A stretch of DNA of 64,000 nt from Chlorops oryzae (Eukaryota; Arthropoda; Insecta; Diptera; Chloropidae). This document shows, piece after piece, positions 47,573-59,335 of the stretch. A program made the translations under genes and the position numbers. The notes under the pieces are model-generated. The model saw only the letters and a program-made list of their open reading frames with translations, was not told the origin of the DNA and ran no database searches. The DNA is taken from NCBI GenBank assembly GCA_020466095.1, contig CM035806.1, positions 35,686,060 to 35,750,059 of the forward strand, read 5' to 3'. The number at the start of each line of letters is the position of its first letter. Position 1 is the stretch's first letter.

Positions 47573-49067
47573 TCACGATACTTGTTTGCACTCACACATT
47601 TACACACAGTAAAGAAAAAATGATTCGAAACGATAGCTCTCAAACTTTTATCAACTTTTTATATATTTCGAAGCCTAAAAAATGAAATAGAATCCTATAT
47701 CTTTGGCACATTTTAGATGAAATGGTCTCTGGCACTCTTTTCATAGTATGGAATTGCTGCTTACCAATTGTAATGAATAATCCTTAATACAGATTTTTCA
47801 GAAGTATTGATCTTCGACCCATGATTATAATTCTTATTGTTGTCGTTCTCTGTACTCTGTGATAGGAAAATATATGCAGCTACCAATAGTGCTATCAAAT
47901 GATTTTGAATATTAGCGTTTTGTTTAAGTTGTTCAACTGAAGTTTGAACTTATTGCCCATACTGTCGTGTGGCTCAAGCTGACATATAAATCTGAGTCAG
48001 GAATGGAAATATCTCAACTTAAAAGCCGTCTCAACCTTCAAACCTCTACCCTTATTAAAATTTAATCAATTTTTAAACTTGTATCTTCGAAGCTTGGACT
48101 GGAAGAAAATCACCTTTACTCCGGGAAGCCTTACTGAATATGAATCAAAATGTACAAACATATATTTTTTCTTTCTTTTTTGCTCTATATTTAAGTGTAG
48201 TTTTCATAACATAACCAGTTCAACTACAAATTGCTTTCTAGAGTACACATTTACAGAACAAAAAAGAAAAGGAAAACAAACAACTCTTACTATTAAGATT
48301 TATAATTTTGATGAATCGCTTGAATGCTGGGTTGATTGATCGATGGGTGTGAAAGTGTATCTCGCCACAGCGATGACCCAAAAATCTCACAACATTGAAT
48401 TGAATGTATGGAATAAGGATTGATTCTCAAGCAAAAACACGCAGTCATCATTATTTGGTAGATAAATTAGGTCTTTGAACTAATGTTTAATCATGGAAAA
48501 AATCATTACACACAGAAAAATAAACGATGTAAGAACACAAACTTTTCGTTCTGGATAAACTGTAGCAAAAAAGTATTCAATTCAAATGCAAAAATATTGA
48601 ATCAACATTTTTATATTTGTACCAAGCATTTTACGACTTTTTCAGCAACAGTGCCGCTTTCAAAGAGACATCCACAAAACTCTTGAGTTGAAAAGTATTT
48701 GAACTAAATTAAAATCATTTCGGCCAACAACTTAACATTCAAAAAGTGACACATTTTTAAAACGAAAACGAAATACTTGAACTGAGAAAGATGAATTGTT
48801 GAAAAAATGTTATGAAACAAACAAGAAACTGTTGAAACAAAAGCAAAGTATTTGATCTGAGAAAGTACCCAATAAACACAAAAACGAGAATGATATCGTA
48901 ACGATATCGAGACGAATTCGAGAAAACTAAATTTCTCGTTATCGTGATTTTGGACTCGCGAAGATATCGAGACTAGTTGGCGAAAAATAATTGAAGCGTT
49001 AGAATCAATTTCAAGTTATAAACGACAAAAATCAAGACATTTTAAATTATCAAACACGGTGTTGATG
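47573..49067. other. Gene-free sequence
   Basis: No gene. CCCAGCA at 47575 and TGCTGGG at about 48325 could be ends of another CCCAGCA element, but only seven bases match. From 48880 the word ACGATATCGAGAC repeats. Confidence 0.3.
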
Positions 49068-49224
49068 CCATATAGAACTATAGCTGCAACTTCGGCCAAA
49101 TTTTGGCGCGTTATGGCATGATTTGGTGAAAAAGTTCAACTGTGGTGAACCACGCCATAAGTCGATTGTTGTGGTGTACCACGTAATAGCTTTTGGCCGA
49201 AGTTGCAGCTATAGTTCTATATGG
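49068..49224. mobile_element. 157-bp MITE with perfect 33-bp inverted repeats
   Basis: The left end (49068-49100, starting CCATATAGAACTATAGCTGC) and the right end (49192-49224) are exact reverse complements. The interior holds two short palindromes, GTGGTGAACCAC and GTGGTGTACCAC. The flanks GTTGATG and TTGAGGG give no convincing duplication. Confidence 0.7.
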
Positions 49225-49321
49225 TTGAGGGTGACCACATAACTACAAGTCGAGGTGTCCGCGGCTCAAATCCCACAGCAGGAGGAGTCAAAAGTGAAAA
49301 ATAATCATTCGAAATATTTTG

Positions 49322-49353
<32 letters not shown>

Positions 49354-49612
49354 GAAATAGTCTCATTTAATATTTCCATTGAAAAAAAATTTTGAAACAT
49401 TTGAAAACAAAGAAAATTTCTATTCGAAAACAATTCTAAAAAACCTTCGTTAACGATTCGAGAACGAAGAAATTCTTGATTGGCTAGCGATAAGTGACTG
49501 TCTAACGATATCGATTTCATCTCGAAGCTTGAAGTGTTGCCTAGGTTTTTTTTTTTTTTTTTTTTTGCTGTTCTCTGCCTTAAGTCCACACTCTGATCAA
49601 TCGCTCGGCAAT

Positions 49613-49700
49613 GTTTCGATAGCTCAGTGGCTTAAGCTGTCACTTGACAATTGACAGGTTCGGGGTTCTCTCACTGCTGGCGGCGAGTATTTTTCTAATT
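49613..49700 (+). mobile_element. tRNA-derived SINE-like fragment
   Basis: TTTCGATAGCTCAGTGGCTT (box A) and GGTTCGGGGTTCTCTCACTG (box B), followed by CTGGCGGCGAG and a T-rich tail. Same family as 10911-10986. The ends do not pair into an acceptor stem. A 16-18 base T run (about 49549-49566) lies just upstream, and a 28-base T run is at about 49322-49349. Confidence 0.55.
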
Positions 49701-49710
49701 TTTTTACTTT

Positions 49711-50280
49711 TTATACCCAGCGTAAGCAGGGATCAGGATCAAAAACTGAATCGATTTAGACATGTCCGTCTGTCCGTCCGTCTGTCTGTCCGTCCGTGGT
49801 CGGATCTCCTCCGAAACGGCTGAACCAATGAAGTCGAAATTTGGCACACATGTATATCGGGGTCCGAGTATGGTCCTAAGTAAAATGGGAGACATCCGCC
49901 CACTGCCACGACCACAAATGAATTTTTTGTGTTTGCAGTAAAATCCTTGTAACTTGCGAACCACTCAACACATTCCATTGATATTTGATGTACTGGTAAA
50001 CTACATATGGGGACATATCCTGAAAAAAAATTGACGCCGTCCTCCTCGAGCCTCGCTCACAAATAAGCCCAAAAATAAGGGCTTATCGTAACTTGTGAAG
50101 TAAAAGACGTAAAAGCTTCAAATTCGCAACATAGGTTGACCAAGGCGAATGAAAGGTGTAGGAAAAAAATGTATTTGGCCCGTCCACAAATGGAGAGTCA
50201 AAACATAGTGCGTCAATAATGTCGGGACGCTGGGTATTTCAAATTCGGGCTTGACCGACTTTAGCTTTCTTACTTGTTTT
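49711..50280 (-). mobile_element. DINE-1/HINE-like element, copy 6
   Basis: The terminal hairpin CCCAGCGTAAGCAGGG (49716-49731) is followed by GATCAGGATC, a GTCC/GTCT microsatellite (49762-49797) and CACTGCCACGACCACA. The right end is GACTTTAGCTTTCTTACTTG plus TTTT. The pair ATACCCAGCGT (49713-49723) and ACGCTGGGTAT (50227-50237) is a perfect subterminal inverted repeat, diagnostic of this architecture. Same subfamily as 195-942. Confidence 0.75.
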
Positions 50281-50435
50281 AAAATACAGTTTCTGTTTTT
50301 TTGTTCATAGTTTAGTTGTTTATGAAGACAAAATTTTCCCCTAACTTTTTAAGGTTCTATTTATTTTTTTTTAATGGTTCATTTTCAAGTAAAAAAAAAT
50401 TTGTATGAAAAAAATCCGTTAAGCTCAACTTAACA

Positions 50436-50552
50436 TTTTGACCAACAAATTAAATTCGTTCGTTTAGCGTTATGGTTAAGACGTTCGCCCAGTGAACTTG
50501 TTGGAGGTCAGCGGTTCGAGGCTCGGCCGAGATGAGACGAGAATATTTAAAT
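50436..50552 (+). mobile_element. tRNA-derived SINE-like copy
   Basis: TTTAGCGTTATGGTTAAGACG (box A) and CAGCGGTTCGAGGCTCGG (box B), with leader GACCAACAAATTAAATTCG. Same family as 10620-10760 on the opposite strand; this copy keeps the better box B. Confidence 0.6.
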
Positions 50553-51663
50553 AGAAGTAAGTAAAGGAAGGTGATTTATCATAAAAGCAATAAATAAATA
50601 TATAATATAATAAAATAATAAATAAATAAAAAAGTCAAAACAACAATTTTTGTATTTATTCCAACAACGTAAACTATAAGGCCAATTGTTCATAAGAAAA
50701 AAAAAGCACCGCCCGCCCCCAAGAAAATGTTTCTGCCTTTCCAAATATTTCGACGATAGACGGCATTCTTTGTATTACAGTGGGTGCTCATTGAAGGCAA
50801 TTTTATGTTGCATGTCTGAGCTGTTGCAGCGATTTCTCAATTAACTCGGCCAACTCGGTCATATCAATTCTTAAGAACATTTTTTATATGCATTTCACAA
50901 ATTTACATAATAAAAATCAAATAAAATTGGATAGCCAAGACTGTTATGACTACTAAAGAAACAGAAAACAATAATTTTATCTACGGCAACCACAAAAAAA
51001 TTAAATTGAGCCCTAAAAATAACAGGTACATGCCCATATGTTAAAATGTTTACGATAGCAACAGGATAGCAACAAAAATGCTGTCGTACGAAAAAAATAC
51101 TGGGGGTGGAAATGCCCATATATATATTTTGTTGCTCTGATTACATCTAAGGGGAAAAAAATATCTGACCTCAGTGCCCAAAAGTATGCATAAAAATATG
51201 AAGAATTTTTTCAATACCACCCCTGCAGTAATATGGACTGACCAAAGTGTAGCCTTCGGTCAGTCCTTCATGTTACCAATACTAGTCTCCTCATAATTCC
51301 ACTTCTAATGTATTCAACTGACCTTTTTAACATGGGCGTGTCATTGGAGAGGGACTAGTCCGCAAAACGGCCGACCGTAGATCAGTTTTTTTTTTTTTTT
51401 TCGAGTCAATTGTCGTAATTGGGTCTGGTTTTAGGATAGTCAAATAAGGAAAATAAAAAAACGCATTCTCCAAAACATATTCTCTAAGTTGATGAAAGTG
51501 TCATTTACGGACTACCCTTAAACCAACCCGTTTATTACCGATCGCCGGCTAGCCGAATTCGATGAAGCGAACTGCCATAATATAACCGGTAGGATTTGGA
51601 CCGGTCAAAGGCCAGTCCTTCTTAGGAAATTGAACAGCGCATTACTACAGAGGACTTACAATC
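50553..51663. other. Gene-free sequence with short hairpins
   Basis: GGACTGACC...GGTCAGTCC (51235-51269) and GGACCGGTCAAAGGCCAGTCC (51598-51618) are small related hairpins. No gene supported. Confidence 0.3.
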
Positions 51664-51790
51664 ATGTATCGCTTCACACTTAAAGAACACGCCGAAGTTG
51701 TTACTTTCTGCGTTGAAAATAGTCGTCCAGTTGCCTTAAATCAACGTTCATATCGTCTGAATTTTGTAAAAGGTTATTTGAAGAGCTTAA
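51664..51790 (+). pseudogene. Possible transposon helix-turn-helix fragment
   Basis: The start of this frame reads MYRFTLKEHAEVVTFCVEN then a segment with A-L-N-Q-R-S-Y-R-x-N-F. The pattern (F-T/S-x-x-E-x-A-x-V-V...Y/C-x-E-N...T/N-Q-R-x-Y/F-R-x-x-F) resembles the N-terminal HTH domain of some arthropod Tc1/mariner-type transposase proteins. It ends after about 40 residues; no catalytic domain follows. Weak, motif-based call. Confidence 0.3.
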
Positions 51791-51840
51791 GCGAGGGTAA
51801 GGTTTTAAAGGCAAAAAAATCATATACGAGTATTTGTGAT

Positions 51841-52035
51841 TTAGCATACTTTATGGAGTACAAATTTTTTTTCAACTCACATAAATAAAGTTAAAATTCA
51901 AATCGATTTTTAACTTCAATATGAATATTTTTGATGTTATAAAAGCGGTTATTCGCAAAGTTTTGGTAAGAACAATTTTTACCCCATAAGGTATGCTTTA
52001 ATTTTATAAAAATCAACAAAATCCGAGCCCTAGTT
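51841..52035. mobile_element. MITE of the GCATACTTTATGG family, second copy
   Basis: Ends TTTAGCATACTTTATGGAG and, inward from the right, TTAAAGCATACCTTATGGGG; the outer right arm is TCAACAAAATCCGAGCCCT. The interior is the reverse of 14225-14430. The 52050-52240 block that follows is the reverse copy of 44515-44655. Confidence 0.5.
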
Positions 52036-52240
52036 CAAAAACTAGGCCCTGTTGCCTCTGCTTCTGCACTAGTTCAATCGCGACTGTCGATTTTCGAATG
52101 GCACTTCAGAGTAAAAGTATTAAGAAGTATGAACAACAAGTAAAATTTTACAGTTCAATGCATTGGCGGGGAAATTACGAGCGAGTAGTACTGTTGATTT
52201 GGGCAGTGGTCAAAGAATACTTCTGCACTAGTTCAATTTC

Positions 52241-54280
52241 CTGCAGGGAAGTTAAATCGAAAGTTCAATATACATACATACATATATGTATGTATATGTA
52301 CGTAGGCTCTTGCTGAACGTCAATCGTACTTAGCTTACACTCTATCCGAAATCTTTACCGACATTCTCAAAATATAAATCGACTTCGATTCCTTGCAAAT
52401 GGGGTCCACTCTTTAAGTTATTACTAAAGCTGATTTATGGCAATTTACCTCATAGCCAAATGCTTATAATATTGGTTGCTTTAATAGCTTTAAGCTATGC
52501 CATAATTTACATAAAGTGCTTATGATTTAACCATGAATTATTTTATATAGCCGAATTACGTCGCCCAGATGGCCAATGTCAAACGAGGGCTTTCGAGCTT
52601 ATTAATATTATCATAAAGATTTACGGAGGCAGCTGGAATAAAATAAATTGGCAACAAAGTTAAAATAAAACCGGAATTCACTTAATATGTATGTGCTTTA
52701 TTCAACATATTGCTTGATCCCTTTAGTAACCTTTTGCAAATACGGAAAACAACAACAAAACAAACACGACAACTTCTTTTTTAACTGATTAATACTTTTT
52801 TGCGATAAATAAAAAGAATTTAAATTATGCCATGCTCGGACCAATTATTGGCCTGTTAAGCTGTACGCAAACAAACAAAAACTTAAGGGGGAAAAAAAGG
52901 CAAAATCAGTTTTAATAAATCATGAACGCATAATAAGCCTCAGTAAAATAAAGAAAAAAAAAACGAAAAGAAAGGAAAAATAAATGAAATAATGGCATGT
53001 GATTTAAAATAACGAGCGATATGTTACTTGCTTTTCAATTTCGACGGATTTTGCGCATTAACCAAATGTAAGGGGTAAGGGTCTCCATCCATATAGGGAG
53101 AGAAGCCAGAGCGAAATTCTCCGAACTTTACAATTGAACATGTTTTTAAAATTTTCATCAAACCGAAGCCAACTATTTCCATAGACGGCCTGAACAAGCT
53201 TCTGCATGATGGCAATAGCATTTCCCATATTTTTATTTAACTTAGGATAAGAGCTTTTCCAACACATAACGCATCTAATTTGCAACATTTCCTCCGCACA
53301 CAACAGCAAACAGTCAAAGAGAAGAATTGAAATTGAAAAAGCGTGTAAAACTCCAAGTATAAGCACAAAGCGGTCGAGAGGAGTGGAATGGGGGATGTGC
53401 CATTTAAGCAATGCAGCAAGTAACGTACTTGCACTTGCAAGCTCATTATTTTGAAACAGTAGAGCAAATAAAGCAACAAGAAAAATGGTGTAAGGAAAAC
53501 AAGGGAACTCCACAAAGATGGCCAACTACGAATATAGACTCTGGGTCGTTTGTCGTGTGTCGTGTGCCGTGTGTCCTTTTCGAAACTATGTGTGCGCGTG
53601 CATAATAGCATTCTGGCAATAACGGCAAAACAATATGAGACAACAAATGTTGCATGCTGCATTGCAGGCAGGAGAATAAAACACCAACAACCGACATCAA
53701 AAGAAAATGGCATAAAATAAATACAAGAAGAAAGCTTGGGCTTGGGCTTGAGCCTGTGCCTGTGATTGTGACCGGAATTTGTATTTCCCCAAAGAGACAA
53801 TGCGACGTAATTTTATCTAAGTCACATCCATGGAATATATAAAAGACACAAAGCATCTAATAAGAAAAGAAACAACTAAGGGTCTTTTAGTTCGATTATC
53901 CGAACAATTAGAATCGCGAATATTGTAGGTACATATGCACATAAATGTAGAGAAGTTTTAGTTAAAAACAGACTTAGACCATGCCTATCAAAAACTATTT
54001 TTGCGAAGGATATCTATGGAAATGAATGGGGAGTTGTTATGGGCTTGGAGATTTTCGTGATTTTAAATGCCTTAAATACATCTTAATCTTAAATAACGTA
54101 GCATTTAAAACTATTCGCCAGATCAAGTCCGTTCGGAATATATAAAAGACACGATTATGAGTTTAAAAACCTATCCTTGTACTACAGGTATTGAAAACAG
54201 TTCATTCTCTGACTCATACTCTTACGTCTTAGCTATATTTGCATGAAAACGGCTCCAATTTTTTCAATAAACATTACGAC
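52241..54280. other. Gene-free sequence
   Basis: No gene is firmly supported. A palindromic TACATACATACATATATGTA lies at about 52262-52290. Long overlapping minus-strand frames occur at 53058-53856, but in three frames at once and without a recognised domain. The piece reading AVYGNSWLRFDENFKN (about 53125-53175) vaguely resembles retroelement gag text; I do not call it. Confidence 0.3.
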
Positions 54281-54762
54281 AGCGGGATTACTAGACGGAT
54301 ACACAGACGGACAGACAGAGAGGTACACCAGCGGATAAACATACGGATAGATAGGAGATAGACAGGCGGAGAAGCAGACGGATAGACAGACGGATAGACA
54401 TATGGGAAGTCAGACGGATAAATAGACGAACAAACAGACGCATATACAGATGGATAGACATACGAATATACAGACGGATAGACAGGCAGATAGATAGATG
54501 GATAGAAAAACGGATAGATAGTCAGATAGAAAGTCGGATATATAGACGGATAGACAATAGGGAAGGCAGACGGATAGATAGACATACGAATATACAGACG
54601 AATAGACAGGCGGATAGACATACGGATATACAGAGGGATATACAGTCAGATAGACAGGTGGATAGATAGATGGATAGACAATCAGATAAATAGTCAGATA
54701 AAGAGTCGGATAGACAGACGGGTAGGCAAACGGATAGATAGACGGATAGACAAAAAGATATC
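54281..54762. repeat. GATA/GACA minisatellite tract
   Basis: About 480 bp of degenerate units built on GACGGATAGACA, with AGATAGAT, ACATACGG and GGCAGATA variants. It yields Ser/Tyr/Pro/Val open frames on the minus strand that are artefacts. Confidence 0.9.
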
Positions 54763-55048
54763 CTATCGATATGAATCACTTCATTGCAATTGTATGAATA
54801 TTTTGCATGGTGCATATCCTTACATTCGGATGTACAACCGTAAAATATGTTGCGCACAATATGCATTGCATAAAAAGTGTATGAAAATAGCAGAAGCAAC
54901 AAAAGAAGGCTCTTTGAAAATATGTTGCAAAATTAGTTTGTAGTTCTGTTGACATGAAATCACAATAAATAATTATACCTACGTACCTATGTATCTGCAT
55001 ACATGGAACTGGGTCAGCTGAATAGGATTGTTGGGATGGGATTAAAAT

Positions 55049-55515
55049 CAAGGAATGAAACCCTCACATTTAAGTGTAGCGGCAGCGGCAGCATCGATTT
55101 CTTAAAACGAGGTTGCGGTTGCGGTAGAGGGATCTTTATCCATTGGAGTTGCGGTTTTACAGGTATCTGTTTCTAGAGTTAGACTCGATATCGAAATATC
55201 GATACTAATGCTGATTATTCGCATCTCAAGCTGTCACACTTGTGCCATTTTTCCGGGAATAAATAGTATACAAGTACATTCATATTATTCACATACCTAT
55301 AAATATATGATTCATACAACTCATACAAAAAATGAAACTTGGGCCAAACCAGCTTTAGTCGATTACCGGAAAAAATTGCACTAGCTTGGGTAGCGGTAAC
55401 GGTAATGGTAGCAGGTCGGCTTGCCCTGTGGGTAGCAGTAGCGATAAGGGCAGCGGCAAATAAAAGGGTAAAACCGAGTTAGGGGTAAAGATAGCGGTAA
55501 CGGTTTCATTCCCTG
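55049..55515. mobile_element. hAT-type non-autonomous element with GCGGTA repeats
   Basis: 467 bp. The ends read CAAGGAATGAAACC (left) and CAGGGAATGAAACC (right, inward). The flanks are ATTAAAAT (55041-55048) and GTTAAAAT (55516-55523), matching at seven of eight positions, as expected for an aged hAT duplication. GCGGCA, GCGGTAAC and GGTAGC words fill both subterminal zones. No open frame. Confidence 0.75.
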
Positions 55516-55523
55516 GTTAAAAT

Positions 55524-56985
55524 GCATAACAAGGATGCTACTGTTGCCTGCAATAACCATAATTTTATTTCAATTCTCAGCAATCGCATTTATGATAAAA
55601 GGATGCAAATCAAAGCCAAACAGATTTTCCCTCTTCCACAGCAGACGAAAGCCAATAGCCCATACTTTCTCGTATACCTACTACATATACGGGTTTATGT
55701 GCGTCCGTGTGCGCGTGTATGTATGCCTCTTGGCTCTTATCCCTGCAGAAATTTCAACTAGCGATGTACAACTACTTTACTAGCGCAAAAGCCACCAGCA
55801 GGTACTTGTTCCTTTCTATACCCTAGTCCATATAAAATTCTGTAGAAAATCAGTATAACATCTGTACAGAAAAGCACTACTGCAGTATGTACCAAAATCA
55901 TTCTAGTACCTAATTTTATAGGCAATTGGATAATTCTGGACCAGTTAAATTCTGGTGATGCTTACGGGGAAATGGTACCGGAATCGTTTATTTTTTCCCC
56001 CTTTTTCTTTAAGTACATCATGGGAAAATAACAGATGTTCAGTAGTGTACTTACTTTATATTGGAAGCATATCCAAATATTTTACTAGTGCCTCTGGTTC
56101 TGGTAAAAGTACTAGTTCTTTTCAGACAATTGTCCAACTGTTTACTACAGTTATATAACAATACAATGCAAAAAAAAGCAGATTAAAATAACTGTGTCGA
56201 AGCGCATGATAAATAGGAATGAAAAACGAAAATAATGTCAAAATAAAACGTAGATAAATAAAATCCATAGCAGCAAGTAAATATATTTGCAGAAGACACG
56301 ATGGAAATAATTACGACTGCAATATTTCTCTTATGCATTATGAATGTCAATGCAGCATGCATGATTCACTTTACCCATCTTCTTGAAGGCGGTGTGCTGG
56401 TGTGCGTGTGTGCACAAAAGATTTGCAGCAAAAATAAAATCTTTTATTATTTATATTTAAATTTTTTATTTTTACTCTTGCTTTTGTTCGAATCGAAATT
56501 CGGTTTATTTTTTCTTCAATGCAGGTCCAACGCCCGATTCATTCCATGTTGCGCCATGCATTTTTGTTTTTTTTTTTAGTTCGAAGTTTTGAAATGACGA
56601 AAATGCTTTAAAACTAGATACTTTAGTCTAAAAAGAAATTGCTGTCAGGCCAAACTTAACAATTTTTTATTCTTAAAATATTTTTAATTATTTATTTTTT
56701 GCGCCTTCTTGTGGACTGTTGTTGGAAAATCTTGTTGTTATCAATCAATTTTGTTCAATTCGCCTTTAAACATATCCAGTCGGACTTTTTAAAGCGCTTC
56801 ACTGTAAAAACTAAAGGATTAAAATTAAAACCAATCGGTATAAAATAAAATCTTTTTAGTATTAAATTTGAATTTCAATACCAAAAAGTATTATTTTAAT
56901 AGCTATTGGTTTTAAATGATCTGAAAAACGAACAAAATTCTCAAATTGTCAAATTGTTCTCCGGATTATATAGTTATCATAAAAA
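55524..56985. other. Gene-free sequence
   Basis: No supported gene. Many GTACT-type words recur at 55800-56160 (for example CTAGTACC, CTACTGCAGTA), hinting at an unresolved element. Confidence 0.3.
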
Positions 56986-57510
56986 CGAAATTTGGTATGC
57001 GTGCTCACGAAGACATGAGTAAGAACAAGTTCGAGAATGGACGCGATCGCACCATTTTTAGGGGTACCTCCAGTACTAGGGTCTGCTACGAAAATCACAA
57101 AAACTGCTCTAAAATCGAAGATTTTGAAAATATTTTGATGAAATTTGATATTTCAACATGTTTAAAGGCAAGTAATGTGATTTCGGAAAATTGTAAAAGT
57201 GGGCGTGTCATAAAAGCATTTTTCGAAAATTGGCTCCCACATCCGAAAATCAAATGGAACTTGAACGAAATTTGGCACTTATGCTTCCTTTGTATTGCCA
57301 TAAGCATCCTCCCCAAAAAATTCCTTTGATAGGTCCATTTTTAGGGGTACCTCCAATACTAGGGTCTGTCACAAAAATCTCAAAACTGCCCAAAAATCGG
57401 ACTTTTTCGAAATAGTTCAATGAAATTTAGAATTTGAGCGCATATTTAAGCCTCCGATTTGAATTTTAAAAAAATTGGAAAAATGCGCATGGCAAAGGGG
57501 CGGTTTTATA
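56986..57510 (-). mobile_element. DINE-1/HINE-like element, copy 7, truncated
   Basis: The reverse of the family text: GGTATGCGTGCTCACG, GGGGTACCTCCAGTACTAGG, AACTGCTCTAAAATCG and GGCAAAGGGG correspond to landmarks in 35728-36582. The hairpin end and microsatellite are missing. A 127-aa frame here is chance read-through in the repeat. Confidence 0.65.
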
Positions 57511-57525
57511 AATAATATAAATAAT

Positions 57526-58228
57526 TAAGCCCACCAGACGTACTGATTTTATAAGTACAGTACTCATTGTACTGATTGAAAACCGGTACTGATTTCGGGC
57601 TGATTCTTGAACTTTTCTCAAATCAAATTATCTACGAAAAAACACAGACTCAAAATGTCTCACTCTTAGTACGGTTCAATTTCGTTTTTAAATCCCATGT
57701 TTTCAATAGTTAAACTGCAAATAAGGTATAGCATAAGAAGTAAGGTTTTAAAGGAAATCGACTGCAGATTCGGAAAAAAATAGAAAAACATGTGTTAATA
57801 GGACCAAAATGGCTCCTAAAGTAAAAAAATTGAAAGTTTTTCAGAAGTTTTGACTTTGACCGTTTATTTTTCCCTCAACGGCTCAAATTTTGACCAACAA
57901 TTTAATTTTTCCTAAAAGCCTATACAATTGGCTTTCAAACCCCATTACAGTTTATTTTCTACGATAAGCCGTTATCGTGGTAGAATTTTTTTTCTCGACT
58001 TCCTGCTTAATAACTTTAACGCCCTATAACTCCTCAGGGGTGCATTTGCGGCCCCCGTCCTTTTCGATTTTTTGATCGTTTTGACATCCTCTATCACCTG
58101 CGCTCCGGATGTAGGTACTATCTCTCGTGAATCACCCTGTATATAAAAGTGTACTGATTTGTACTGATTTTTTACTCTGTACTTGGCAATTTGTACTGCT
58201 TTGATGCGAAAAAAATATGGTGGCCTTA
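57526..58228. mobile_element. hAT-like element rich in TACTGAT motifs
   Basis: 703 bp. The ends read TAAGCCCACCA (left) and TAAGGCCACCA (right, inward). The flanks TAAATAAT and GCAATAAT match at six of eight positions. The subterminal zones repeat GTACTG, as in 61716-62360, whose left end TAATGTGACCAACCGTACTG resembles TAAGCCCACCAGACGTACTG here. Probably the same hAT family, older copy. Confidence 0.55.
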
Positions 58229-58707
58229 GCAATAATCAACTTTGAAGCGAGTATTCTTCTTCAATTTCCTTGAGCCACCAGCGCGCGCATTAACCGAAAA
58301 TAGCGATATACAACTGCAAAATTTTCGCTCAATTTCGCTCACCGCGCGAAAGTAAAAGAATACAAAGAAAAAACTACCGTAAGCTTGAAGAATTACACTT
58401 AAAACATGATGTCGGAATTCCATAGAATACATTCTCCATATTTAATTTCTCTTCTCTCTTTGCAATTTCATTTTTGACCTATGCGGTTGACTTTTTTGTG
58501 GATTTCGAGATATATAACCAGAAATATGAAAAAATAACACTGTGCAAGTTCAAAAAACCGACAGACGGCTTTCATATCTAGAAATAATAACTAAAGTACG
58601 CTGAATATAATAGTGATATTGATATTTTTGGATTGACTCAGTTAAAGGAGATTTTTGTGTTTAAAGGGGAATCCCTAAAATATGCAAGCATAATTTTGTT
58701 AATGCCC

Positions 58708-58775
58708 TGTGCAGGTTTTGAACTTCAGAACTCTCAGATGATAGTTATTTGCTTTACCACTACGCCGGCTTGTTA
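58708..58775 (-). mobile_element. tRNA-like module
   Basis: The minus strand reads CCGGCGTAGTGGTAAAGC (box A) and GAAGTTCAAAACC (box B) at tRNA spacing. No acceptor-stem pairing is visible, so a SINE remnant is more likely than a functional tRNA. The flanks 58237-58707 and 58776-59327 contain no supported gene. Confidence 0.45.
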
Positions 58776-59335
58776 AATAACATCGCCGCCCTTCAAGTTA
58801 TTTTAGAAAACAGTTTATTTAAACTGAAAAAATATATAAATAAATAAAAAATCGAAAGTCAATTTCATATCTCTTAAAAGTATGCTTCACTTGTTTGATA
58901 AATGTGATAGAATAGAATTGAAAATGAGCACTTATAAAAGACCAATTAACGTTGCGATTACAACGAAGTTTTGCAAAGGATTTCTACAAAATACAAGTAA
59001 ATAACATAACCCAGCCGGAACTGTGTACAGGTGGTGCTCGAACACGTGCATAGCACACAGAATGCTGTGCACAGCACGCTGCTAATATACCGGACCTGTC
59101 CACTTTTTCTAATACATGTCCTAGGATGTGCCGTGGTGTGAAAATTGGGTTCACTGTGCATAGCACTGGTATATTGAAATAGTGAAAAATACTGGCTTTA
59201 CTCGCTTTGTTCTATACACAAGCTATATACCAGGTGTGTGGCATAGTACCTGGTTCGTGAAACAATTTGAAAACAGTTATTTTTTTATTTCGGCATATCT
59301 ACTTCTTCATATACTTCGTGCCCAGGCACCAGAAC

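Noticed and set aside
49613..49686. A functional tRNA gene
   Set aside because: Boxes A and B are good but the 5' and 3' ends do not pair and a near-identical family member exists at 10911-10986, so it is a SINE-type copy.
53058..53856. Three overlapping minus-strand frames of 136-187 aa, one with gag-like text (YGNSWLRFDENFKN)
   Set aside because: All three frames are open over the same DNA, there is no zinc knuckle, protease or reverse transcriptase nearby, and the resemblance is a short stretch only. A profile search of the 155-aa frame would settle it.
54274..54902. Tyr/Pro/Ser/Val-rich minus-strand frames
   Set aside because: Read through the GATA/GACA repeat; the second frame repeats the same motif in another phase.
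56946..57329. 127-aa plus-strand frame
   Set aside because: Lies wholly within a reversed HINE copy whose other copies have no open frame.
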